Below, piece by piece: positions 1-6,387 of a stretch of DNA of 15,029 bases (positions are counted from its first letter, which is position 1; each line of letters opens with the position of its first letter). The position numbers and the translations under genes are program-made. Source of the stretch: DASZTU01 sp035493835 (GTDB lineage Bacteria > Pseudomonadota > Alphaproteobacteria > Rhizobiales > Devosiaceae); assembly GCA_035493835.1 (NCBI GenBank), contig DATJHO010000162.1, positions 1 to 15,029 of the forward strand. Direction: 5' to 3'. A model generated the notes under the pieces. It saw only the letters and a program-made list of their open reading frames with translations. It was not told where the DNA came from and ran no database searches.

Positions 1-909
1 TACGGCTTTACCGGCCAGACCCAACTCGATCTCATCGCGCAGGCGATTTCGATGGGTTCGGCACGTTCGCTTGGGCTGGTGTTCGGGATCGTGTTCCTGC
101 TGGCCGGCGTTGCCTTCAAGATCGCCGCGGTGCCGTTCCACATGTGGACGCCTGACGTCTATGAAGGGGCGCCCACCCCGGTGACCGCGTTCTTCGCCAC
201 GGCGCCCAAGGTTGCTGCCATGGCGCTGCTGGTGCGCATCGTGACGGTGAGCTTTGCCCCCGCGGTGCACGACTGGCAGCAGATCGTGATCTTCCTCTCG
301 ATCGCCTCGATGGTCTTGGCGTCGTTTGCCGCCATCGGCCAGAACAACCTCAAGCGGCTGATCGCCTATTCGTCGATTGCCCATATGGGCTTCGCCCTGG
401 TCGGCCTGTCGTCGGGCACGGCGAACGGGGTGGAAGGCGTCACGCTCTACATGGCCATCTACATGGTCATGCTCATTGCTTTTTTTGCCGCCCTTTTGTC
501 GCTGCGCACACAGAGCGGCGGCTTTGTGGAGAACATTACCGATCTCGCCGGGCTGTCGAGGAATCGGCCGTTTGTGGCGGCGATCATTGCCATCGTGATG
601 TTTTCGCTGATCGGCCTGCCGCCGCTCGGCGGGTTTTTTGCCAAATGGCAGGTGTTCCTCGCCGCGATCGAGGCGCATCTGTTCGTGCTGGCGGTGATCG
701 GCATGCTTGCGAGCGCGATAAGTGCGTTCTATTACCTGCGCGTGGTCAAGACGATGTACTTCGATGAACCGAAGCTGGAGTTCGCGGCAGTGCCGGGCGA
801 GCTCAACTTCACCATGGCACTCGCGGGATTCCTTATCGTTACCTATTACGTTACCGTGGGCAGTCCGTTGACCGGGCTCGCCCATGCCGCCGCGGGAAGC
901 CTGTTCTAG
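1..909 (+). CDS. nuoN: NADH-quinone oxidoreductase subunit N (complex I), 3' part
   Basis: This is the C-terminal 302 residues of an antiporter-like membrane subunit of respiratory complex I (NADH:ubiquinone oxidoreductase), which takes part in proton pumping in the inner membrane. The reading frame is open from base 1, so the start lies outside the window; family members are about 480 residues. What identifies it is the conserved stretch FKIAAVPFHMWTPDVYEGAP, with the lysine and histidine typical of this family, followed by a KVAA helix and then NNLKRLIAYSSIAHMGF, the second conserved lysine region. The rest is a series of hydrophobic helices separated by short loops. The TAG stop (907-909) is directly abutted by the GTG of birA, so the two are almost certainly cotranscribed; this is the usual end of a nuo operon. 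Nothing appears broken within the part that is visible. Confidence 0.97.
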   Translation, partial: YGFTGQTQLDLIAQAISMGSARSLGLVFGIVFLLAGVAFKIAAVPFHMWTPDVYEGAPTPVTAFFATAPKVAAMALLVRIVTVSFAPAVHDWQQIVIFLSIASMVLASFAAIGQNNLKRLIAYSSIAHMGFALVGLSSGTANGVEGVTLYMAIYMVMLIAFFAALLSLRTQSGGFVENITDLAGLSRNRPFVAAIIAIVMFSLIGLPPLGGFFAKWQVFLAAIEAHLFVLAVIGMLASAISAFYYLRVVKTMYFDEPKLEFAAVPGELNFTMALAGFLIVTYYVTVGSPLTGLAHAAAGSLF

Positions 910-1749
910 GTGACCGGCTTTTATCTCGGCGAAGGAGCGCGCACGGCCGGATACCGTCTCGTCAGTTTCGATACCGTTGGTTCGACCAATGCCGAGGCAT
1001 TGCGGGCCGCCAGCGAGGGCCACAATGGCGGCGTCTGGTTCGTCACACGTCAGCAGACGGCGGGCCGGGGTCGACGGGGTCGGGCATGGCAAAGTCCGGT
1101 CGGCAATCTTGCGGCATCGCTGCTGATCGTGCCCGAAGTCGAGCCGGCTGTGGCAGCAACGCTCGGCTTTGTTGCGGGGGTGGCGCTTAACAAGGCGCTG
1201 TCGGCGATCCTGCCTGAAGGGGTGGTGAAAGTCGGCATCGATGGGGCCGACGGCGAAGCCGGGGGAAGCCCGGCGCGGATCGCCCTCAAATGGCCCAATG
1301 ACCTGCTGGCGGATGGCGCCAAGCTCGCCGGAATCCTGCTGGAGGCCAGCAAGCAACCCGACGGCCGCCATGCCATTGTCGTAGGCATCGGTGTAAATGT
1401 CGTTGCAGCGCCGCAGGGTTTGCCTTATCCGGCAGTGAGCCTGGCTGATCTTGGCTTGCCCCGTGATGCTTCCGAAGTGTTCGAGGCGCTGTCCAACGCG
1501 TGGGTTGAGAGTTTCTCGACCTGGCGAAACGGGCAGGGGATTCCCGAAGTGTTGGCGCAGTGGCGCGCCGGCGCCGCGGGGATCGGTGCGGAGGTGGCGG
1601 TCAACCGCAATGGCGATGTCGTGCGCGGCATCTTCGAGACGATCGATGAGGCCGGCCGATTGGTCGTCCGCGCCCAAGACCAGAGCCTGATCGCGATCAG
1701 CGCAGGCGATGTACATTTCGGCGCAACCGCCAGCGTTGGCGCCGGTTAA
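910..1749 (+). CDS. birA: Biotin--[acetyl-CoA-carboxylase] ligase, class I (no DNA-binding domain)
   Basis: The 279-residue cytoplasmic enzyme activates biotin to biotinyl-AMP and attaches it to the carrier-protein lysine of acetyl-CoA carboxylase and related enzymes. The signature biotin/AMP-binding loop GRGRRGR is at residues 52-58, preceded by TAG. GSTNAEA is at 24-30, and the catalytic-core segment KWPNDLL at 127-133 is followed by K138 in AKLAGILLE. The C-terminal 50 residues fit the small SH3-like domain. There is no N-terminal helix-turn-helix, so unlike E. coli BirA it should not act as a repressor. A glycine/aspartate-rich insertion (about 110-122) lies before KWPND. GTG is the only sensible start because it abuts the nuoN stop with no gap; a GGGAAG about 10 bases upstream may be the ribosome binding site. 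I see no pantothenate kinase (coaX) gene after it. Confidence 0.95.
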   Translation: MTGFYLGEGARTAGYRLVSFDTVGSTNAEALRAASEGHNGGVWFVTRQQTAGRGRRGRAWQSPVGNLAASLLIVPEVEPAVAATLGFVAGVALNKALSAILPEGVVKVGIDGADGEAGGSPARIALKWPNDLLADGAKLAGILLEASKQPDGRHAIVVGIGVNVVAAPQGLPYPAVSLADLGLPRDASEVFEALSNAWVESFSTWRNGQGIPEVLAQWRAGAAGIGAEVAVNRNGDVVRGIFETIDEAGRLVVRAQDQSLIAISAGDVHFGATASVGAG

Positions 1750-1958
1750 ACTTCCGCCCCCCGGATGGGCGTGAGTTTTGAGATTTGGCGTGTTCGGCCT
1801 GAACACGCGCCCGGGGCGCGGCTTCTCGCGACAGGGTGACGAAATTGATGGGGACGCCAAGCCGCACGCCGTCCAAGGCGGCGTCCTTCCTGTTGGATGA
1901 CGGCCTTTTCCGGGCGCTGCTCCTTTTGGGGCGGCGTGACGGAGTTTTTGGGTATCTT
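1750..1958 (+). promoter_or_regulatory. birA-rnj spacer / probable rnj 5' leader with inverted repeats
   Basis: This 209-base spacer has no gene of its own. It holds a perfect 8-bp inverted repeat, GCGTGTTC (1788-1795), loop GGCCT, GAACACGC (1801-1808). A second one is GGACGCC (1852-1858) with GGCGTCC (1880-1886). The rnj frame stays open back to a GTG at 1836, but the extra 41 residues lack any RNase J feature. I read the stretch as an untranslated leader. I could not find a convincing -35/-10 pair, so read-through from nuoN-birA is equally possible. Confidence 0.4.
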
Positions 1959-3638
1959 ATGGCACAAAATCAAGATGAACTCGTCTTCGTTCCGCTCGGC
2001 GGCGTAGGCGAAATCGGCATGAACATGGGGGCCTATGGCTTCGGCCCCGCCTTCGCCCGCAAATGGCTGGTGATTGATTGCGGCGTCACCTTTGGCGGTC
2101 CGCAACAGCCGGGCGTCGAACTGGTGATGGCCGACCCGACCTTCCTCGAAGAGAATGCCGACGATGTTCTCGGCCTCGTGCTGACCCACGCCCATGAGGA
2201 TCATTACGGCGCTGTGCTGGATCTCTGGCCCGGCTTCGATCGTCCGGTGTTTGCGACGGCGTTCACGGCCGCCATGCTGGTCGCCAAGCGCGCCGCCGAC
2301 AACATCGTCGACAACGTCGCGATCACGCAGATGCGGCCGGGCCAACCGTTTCAGCTCGGGCCGTTCACCATCGAGGCGATCAACGTCGCCCACTCCATTC
2401 CCGAGAGCAACGCGTTGCTGATCACGACGCCCGTGGGCCGGGTGCTGCACACCGGGGATTGGAAGCTCGATCCGACCCCGGTCGGCAACGCGCCCACCGA
2501 TGTGGCGCGGCTCGAGGCGATCGGGGCAGAGGAGGGCGCCCTGCCGCTGGCGCTGGTCTGCGATTCGACCAATGCGCTGAAGGAGGGAGTGAGCCCGAGC
2601 GAAGCGGAGATCGCGCAGACGCTGGAAGAGCTGATCGCCGCGGCGCCTTATCGCATCGCGGTCACCACCTTCGCCTCGAATGTGGGACGCATCATTTCCG
2701 TGGCCCGGGCGGCACACAAGGCCGGCCGGCAAATCGTCATGTCAGGTCGCGCCATGCATCGCATCTCGAGCATCGCGCGCGAGCTCGGCATGCTGGAGGG
2801 CCTGCCGCCCTTCCTCGACCAGGACGCATTCCGCACCCTGCCGCGCGAAAAGGTGGTGCTGCTCTGCACCGGCAGCCAGGGCGAGCCGCGTGCCTCGATC
2901 GCCCGCATCGCCCGTGGCGAGCATCCGGCAATCGATCTCAATGCCGGCGACCGGGTGATCTTCTCATCCTGGGCGATCCCCGGCAATGAGCGCGAGGTGA
3001 TCGATATCCAAAACATGCTCATCGACCGCGGGATCGAGCTCATCACCCGCGATGACGCGCTGGTGCACGTTACCGGTCATCCCCGCCGCGAGGAGTTGAA
3101 GCGCCTCTATGGCTGGGTGAAGCCGCAGGTGCTGGTGCCGGTTCATGGCGAGCCGGTACATCTCATGGCGCACGCCAAGCTTGGCCGCGAGTCGGGCATT
3201 CCCAACGTGCTCGAGGCCCGCAATGGCGACATGGTGCGGCTATTCCCAGAGCCGCTGAATTTTCCCGGTGAGGTCCGCGTCGGCGAGCTCTATCTCGACG
3301 GCAACGTGCTCTGCACGCCCGACGAGAGCGGCGTGAAGGGGCGTCGTCGCCTGTCCTTCGGCGGCCACGTGGTGGTAAGCTTGTGCGTCTCCGGCAATGG
3401 CAGCATCGCGGCCGGTCCGGAGATTGTCGTTGAGGGACTCCCCGAGGTCGAGGATGACGACGAGTCGCTAGGGCAGGTCATCAAGAGGACCGTGTTCGGG
3501 ACGCTCAAGAGCATCCCGCCCAAGCGGCGCAGCGACCCGGAACTGGTGAACACGGCGCTGAGCAAGGCCGTCCGCAACGAGGTTAATGCCTTCTGGGGAC
3601 GCAAGCCCAACGTAACGGTATTCGTGCACAGGGTGTAG
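1959..3638 (+). CDS. rnj: Ribonuclease J (metallo-beta-lactamase / beta-CASP RNase)
   Basis: The 559-residue protein is a zinc-dependent RNase with 5'-exonuclease and endonuclease activity used in rRNA maturation and mRNA decay. The metallo-beta-lactamase core carries the motif THAHEDH (76-82; ligands H77, H79, D81, H82), then H145 and D167 in LHTGDWKLDP. The beta-CASP part follows: a serine/glycine-rich TGSQGEP segment, then VTGHPRREEL (H374) and VPVHGEP (H396), the late beta-CASP and ligand motifs. Length is normal for RNase J. I chose the ATG at 1959 (MAQNQDELVFVPLGG) because homologues begin just before this first beta strand; the in-frame GTG at 1836 would add 41 residues unlike the family. 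The gene is followed two bases later by the DUF1467 gene, so the two form one transcription unit. Confidence 0.95.
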   Translation: MAQNQDELVFVPLGGVGEIGMNMGAYGFGPAFARKWLVIDCGVTFGGPQQPGVELVMADPTFLEENADDVLGLVLTHAHEDHYGAVLDLWPGFDRPVFATAFTAAMLVAKRAADNIVDNVAITQMRPGQPFQLGPFTIEAINVAHSIPESNALLITTPVGRVLHTGDWKLDPTPVGNAPTDVARLEAIGAEEGALPLALVCDSTNALKEGVSPSEAEIAQTLEELIAAAPYRIAVTTFASNVGRIISVARAAHKAGRQIVMSGRAMHRISSIARELGMLEGLPPFLDQDAFRTLPREKVVLLCTGSQGEPRASIARIARGEHPAIDLNAGDRVIFSSWAIPGNEREVIDIQNMLIDRGIELITRDDALVHVTGHPRREELKRLYGWVKPQVLVPVHGEPVHLMAHAKLGRESGIPNVLEARNGDMVRLFPEPLNFPGEVRVGELYLDGNVLCTPDESGVKGRRRLSFGGHVVVSLCVSGNGSIAAGPEIVVEGLPEVEDDDESLGQVIKRTVFGTLKSIPPKRRSDPELVNTALSKAVRNEVNAFWGRKPNVTVFVHRV

Positions 3639-3640
3639 CA

Positions 3641-3886
3641 GTGAACGCGATCGGGTATATCGCAATCTATGTCGTCACCTGGTCGGTCTGCCTGTTCGTC
3701 GTCCTGCCCTGGGGTGCCCATACGCAGAGCGACGAGGGCCGGGTCGTGGCCGGTTCAGAGCCCGGAGCGCCGGTAGCTTTCCGCATCTGGAAGAAGCTGC
3801 TCATCAACACGATCCTCTCGGTCTTTGTTGTCGCGCTGATCTACTGGGGGGTGTCGAACCCGGTCCTGCAGCGCTACTGGCAATAG
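3641..3886 (+). CDS. DUF1467 family small membrane protein
   Basis: This 81-residue inner-membrane protein of unknown function belongs to the family known as DUF1467, which is common next to rnj/proS in Hyphomicrobiales. Two hydrophobic helices are visible, about residues 4-24 (IGYIAIYVVTWSVCLFVVLP) and 52-72 (KLLINTILSVFVVALIYWG). A polar loop lies between them with the family-typical sequence PWGAHTQ and GSEPGAP. The GTG start is two bases after the rnj TAG stop, so translation is probably coupled; no other start fits. In relatives, as I recall, a methylmalonyl-CoA epimerase gene often sits between rnj and this gene; it is absent here. Confidence 0.9.
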   Translation: MNAIGYIAIYVVTWSVCLFVVLPWGAHTQSDEGRVVAGSEPGAPVAFRIWKKLLINTILSVFVVALIYWGVSNPVLQRYWQ

Positions 3887-3895
3887 GGCACCGGC

Positions 3896-3920
3896 CCGAA
3901 AAGTGGGCGCCACTTTTCGG
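3896..3920. repeat. Short palindromic repeat (CCGAAAAGTGG / CCACTTTTCGG)
   Basis: Eleven-base perfect inverted arms CCGAAAAGTGG (3896-3906) and CCACTTTTCGG (3910-3920) enclose three bases, starting 10 bases after the DUF1467 stop. The same palindrome with varied centre is, from memory, scattered in many rhizobial-type genomes as an interspersed element. It has no T-tract on either side, so it is a weak terminator at best, though as RNA it would form a stable hairpin that could protect the upstream mRNA 3' end. Confidence 0.75.
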
Positions 3921-3995
3921 TCTGGTACGCAAACGAGGAGATGGAGCCCAGTTCCGATTGCGACGGAACATCCAGCGCTCCAGAAAAAGGGCGGC

Positions 3996-4601
3996 ATGAT
4001 CTCGACCCGGCACCGGTTCATTTTCCTGCACGTGCCCAAGACGGCGGGAAACGCGGTACAAACCTATCTGCTGCCACACAGCGACGACCAGAAGGTCGTC
4101 CACCGGCATCAGGACGGGATCGAGCGCTTCGATGTGCGGGGGCAGGTCACGCCCACCAAGCACGCGACGCTGCAGCAATATTTCGAGGCGATGGGCGGGG
4201 ATCTCGACGGCTATTCCGTCATTCTCCCCATTCGCGACCCGCTCGACAGGGCGCTCTCGCTCTACTTTTCCCCGCACCGGGCAGCCGGCCGGCCGGCCGG
4301 ATTCATGCCGGTCTTCGATCAGCGGCACTTCGACGCGCTGGTGGCGAGCACGCCCAGCATGGCCGACTATCTGCGCGTCGGAAGTGAGCCAAGGCAGCCA
4401 GCGTTCATCCTCAGATTCGAGAATTTGGAGGCCGACCTTGGCCGGGTTGCGGCCCATTTCGGGCTGCCCGCCCCGAAATTGCCGGTGCTCAACCGAAGCC
4501 TTGACCAGGCAGGTGAGCGGGGCCGGCTCAGGAGCGATCCGGCAGTGGTGGCGAGCGTGCGGCATCGCTTTGCCGAGGACTATGCCCTGTTCAGCTTCTG
4601 A
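3996..4601 (+). CDS. Sulfotransferase family 2 domain protein
   Basis: The 201-residue protein looks like a PAPS-dependent sulfotransferase. The 5'-phosphosulfate loop is HVPKTAG (12-18), directly after a hydrophobic strand (FIFL). The 3'-phosphate site is RDPLDRALSLY (80-90; R80, S88). FILRFENLEADL (137-148) matches the late strand-helix of family 2, and the C-terminal YALF is also typical. The substrate cannot be read from sequence; cell-surface polysaccharide or oligosaccharide is usual for such proteins. I chose the ATG at 3996 because the P-loop falls 12 residues in and AAAGGG lies 4 bases upstream. The in-frame GTG at 3903 sits inside the palindromic repeat. The gene stands alone between DUF1467 and proS, bounded by a repeat and a long spacer, as expected of an accessory insertion. 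A weak 8-bp hairpin (4604-4611 with 4632-4639) follows the stop. Confidence 0.85.
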   Translation: MISTRHRFIFLHVPKTAGNAVQTYLLPHSDDQKVVHRHQDGIERFDVRGQVTPTKHATLQQYFEAMGGDLDGYSVILPIRDPLDRALSLYFSPHRAAGRPAGFMPVFDQRHFDALVASTPSMADYLRVGSEPRQPAFILRFENLEADLGRVAAHFGLPAPKLPVLNRSLDQAGERGRLRSDPAVVASVRHRFAEDYALFSF

Positions 4602-4759
4602 TGCCGGCTTTGCCCATAACCTGTTTGGAAAAAAGCCGGAATCGAATCGCTTGCTAGCGTCTTCGGGTTGGGCCCGCCAAATCTAGAGGTCTGCGGCGAA
4701 CCGGTGCGACAGCTACCGTGCGGCACATGAATTCGTGCATGACGGGCCGTTTGCTTATG

Positions 4760-4794
4760 CATAAAAGAAAAAGCAGGGCGCGATGGCCCTGCTT
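4760..4794 (-). terminator. Rho-independent terminator facing the minus strand
   Basis: The arms AAGCAGGGC (4771-4779) and GCCCTGCTT (4786-4794) form a perfect 9-bp stem with a 6-base loop. Read on the minus strand, the stem runs straight into TTTTTCTTTTAT, a classical U-tract; on the plus strand the stem is followed by CGTAAG, with no T-run. It therefore ends a leftward transcript, although both neighbouring genes point right. Confidence 0.75.
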
Positions 4795-4970
4795 CGTAAG
4801 TTTCGCGACAATACGCCGGTCTTACACGCACGTGAGTGCTTGCCAGCGCTCCTCCCTTGACGTTGTCGGCGTCGGGCAGCCGATAACTGCCTTTGCTTAT
4901 GAACTGACGGTAACAACCTTGATCAGACCTGTCACGCGAATTCTGCATGGCTCCCATGGCATAATGGCAT
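4795..4970 (-). ncRNA. Candidate small RNA upstream of the minus-facing terminator
   Basis: This is inferred only from the terminator at 4760-4794, which needs a leftward transcript starting somewhere to its right. The interval has no minus-strand protein gene with a start and ribosome binding site. It contains the stem at 4862-4887 and, on the minus strand, the purine-rich AAGGGAGGAG. I could not define a promoter, so the right boundary is a guess and the RNA itself is unproven. Confidence 0.25.
4862..4887 (+). other. Stem-loop in the sulfotransferase-proS spacer
   Basis: GTTGTCGGC (4862-4870) pairs with GCCGATAAC (4879-4887) around an 8-base loop. On the plus strand all nine positions pair, one as G-U; on the minus strand that position becomes an A-C mismatch, which slightly favours a plus-strand RNA. 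CTCCTCCCTT, complementary to a Shine-Dalgarno sequence, lies just 5' of it on the plus strand. Confidence 0.4.
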
Positions 4971-5002
4971 GGCGTGCAATCGGCGCCACGAGGCGCTATA
5001 GG
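4957..5002 (+). promoter_or_regulatory. Candidate promoters for proS
   Basis: Two weak candidates are visible. One is an extended -10, TGG-CATAAT (4957-4965), with no good -35. The other is TATAGG (4997-5002), 17 bases after GTGCAA (4974-4979). The proS ribosome binding site GGGAG (5028-5032) lies 5 bases before the ATG. A promoter is expected somewhere here because the upstream gene is 436 bases away. Confidence 0.3.
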
Positions 5003-5037
5003 ACAGTGAGTCCAACCGCCGTTTTCCGGGAGTTTCC

Positions 5038-6387
5038 ATGCGGCTGAGCCAGTACTTCCTGCCCCTCCTCAAAGAGACCCCCAAGGAGGCGGAGATCGTT
5101 TCGCACCAGCTCATGCTGCGCGCCGGCATGATCAAACAGCAGGCGGCGGGCAGCTATTCCTGGCTGCCGCTCGGCTTCAAGGTGCTCGAGAAGGTCAAGC
5201 GGATCGTCGAAGAAGAGCAGAATCGGGCGGGCGCGCTCGAGCTGCTTATGCCGACGCTGCAATCGGCTGACCTGTGGCGCGAAAGCGGCCGCTACGACGC
5301 CTATGGCAAGGAGATGCTGCGCATCGAGGATCGGCACGAGCGCGAGATGCTGTTCGGGCCGACCAACGAGGAGATGATCACCGACATCTTCCGCACTTAC
5401 GTCAAGTCCTACAAGGATTTGCCGCTGAACCTCTACCACATCCAGTGGAAGTTCCGCGACGAGGTCCGGCCCCGCTTCGGCACCATGCGCAGCCGCGAAT
5501 TTTTGATGAAGGACGCCTATTCGTTCGATCTCGACCGCGAGCGCGCCGTCGAGGCCTATAACCGCATGTTCGTCGCCTATCTGCGCACCTATCACCGCAT
5601 GGGCCTGGTCGCGATTCCGATGCGGGCCGAGACCGGCCCGATCGGCGGCGATCTCAGCCACGAGTTCATCGTGCTGGCCGATACCGGCGAGAGCGCCGTG
5701 TTCTGCCATGCCGACATGCTCAAAAAGCCGATCCCCGGTGTGGACACCGATTTCCGCGGCGACCTGACGCCGATCGTCAAGGATTGGACCTCGCTCTATG
5801 CGGCCACCGAGGACATGGTGGACATGGCCGAGTACGAGGCCGCCGTGCCCCCCGAAAAACGCATATCTGCGCGCGGCATCGAAGTGGGCCAGACCTTCTA
5901 TTTCGGCACCAAATATTCGGAGCCGATGAAGGCGACGGTCACCGGCCCGGATGGCAAGGAAGTCACCGTCCACATGGGCTCCTACGGCGTCGGCGTGACC
6001 CGCGTCATTCCCGCCATCATCGAGGCCAACCACGACGACGCCGGCATCGTCTGGCCGGTGAGCGTGGCGCCGTTCGAGGCCGTGGTGATCAACCTCAAGG
6101 TCGGCGATCTCGAGAGCGACGCGGCGGCCGACGATTTCTATCTGGCACTGCGTTCGATGGGAATCGATGCCCTCTACGACGACCGCGACCAGCCGGCAGG
6201 GGCGAAATTTGCGGCGGCCGATCTCATCGGCGTGCCATACCAACTGATCGTCGGCCCGCGCGGGCTGAAAACCGGCGAAGTCGAGATCAAGCATCGCCGG
6301 ACTGGCGAGCGCGAAACGCTGCCACTCGGCAGCGCCATCGAGCGGCTCAAATCGCTGATCGAACCCGAGAGGCGAGACAAGGTTTGA
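5038..6387 (+). CDS. proS: Proline--tRNA ligase, short form without insertion (editing) domain
   Basis: The 449-residue class II aminoacyl-tRNA synthetase charges tRNA-Pro with proline in the cytoplasm. The N-terminus (RLSQYFLPLLKETP and MLRAGMIKQQAAGSYSWLPLG) is the motif 1 region. GPTNEEMITD follows, then motif 2 RDEVRPRFGTMRSREF starting at R140, then motif 3 GSYGVGVTR from G314 with the downstream ATP-binding helix. The C-terminal 130 residues fit the anticodon-binding domain. E. coli ProRS (about 570 residues) has a roughly 180-residue editing insertion between motifs 2 and 3; here only about 170 residues in total separate them, so that domain is missing, as in other alphaproteobacterial enzymes. 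Editing of Ala-tRNA-Pro would need a separate ProXp-ala protein, not present in the window. The start has GGGAG 5 bases upstream. The TGA stop overlaps the next gene. Confidence 0.97.
   Translation: MRLSQYFLPLLKETPKEAEIVSHQLMLRAGMIKQQAAGSYSWLPLGFKVLEKVKRIVEEEQNRAGALELLMPTLQSADLWRESGRYDAYGKEMLRIEDRHEREMLFGPTNEEMITDIFRTYVKSYKDLPLNLYHIQWKFRDEVRPRFGTMRSREFLMKDAYSFDLDRERAVEAYNRMFVAYLRTYHRMGLVAIPMRAETGPIGGDLSHEFIVLADTGESAVFCHADMLKKPIPGVDTDFRGDLTPIVKDWTSLYAATEDMVDMAEYEAAVPPEKRISARGIEVGQTFYFGTKYSEPMKATVTGPDGKEVTVHMGSYGVGVTRVIPAIIEANHDDAGIVWPVSVAPFEAVVINLKVGDLESDAAADDFYLALRSMGIDALYDDRDQPAGAKFAAADLIGVPYQLIVGPRGLKTGEVEIKHRRTGERETLPLGSAIERLKSLIEPERRDKV

Larger units (their letters stand above)
4602..5037. 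other. 436-base intergenic region without a convincing protein gene
   Basis: Open frames here are short, lack good ribosome binding sites and have no recognisable protein features. What the stretch does hold is a hairpin just after the sulfotransferase gene (4604-4639), a minus-facing intrinsic terminator (4760-4794), an imperfect palindrome CACGCACGTGAGTG (4825-4838), a pyrimidine-rich CTCCTCCCTT (4849-4858), a strong stem-loop (4862-4887), and proS promoter candidates near 4957-5002. The pattern suits a small RNA gene, but I recognise no known RNA family. Confidence 0.6.

Noticed and set aside
1788..1808. GTTC...GAAC at 1792-1804 as a second LexA box
   Set aside because: The half-sites are inverted with five bases between, not a direct repeat with seven, so it does not fit the alphaproteobacterial SOS box.
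1746..2732. 328-residue open frame antisense to rnj
   Set aside because: It is a shadow of the RNase J gene with no family features.
3903..3995. GTG start for a longer sulfotransferase
   Set aside because: It would start inside the palindromic repeat and add 31 non-conserved residues; the ATG at 3996 has a ribosome binding site and places the PAPS loop normally.
4783..4860. Plus-strand 25-codon frame starting in the loop of the minus-facing terminator
   Set aside because: It has no proper ribosome binding site, no recognisable feature, and its start lies in the hairpin loop.
4602..5037. tRNA, tmRNA, SRP RNA or 6S RNA in the proS upstream gap
   Set aside because: I looked for cloverleaf arms, the SRP loop and the tmRNA tag on both strands and recognised none; a covariance-model search would settle it.
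5784..6383. N-terminal extension of the LolC/E frame by about 200 residues into proS
   Set aside because: The extension is low-complexity R/G/H-rich frame-shifted proS sequence; the family N-terminus begins just after the TTG at 6384.
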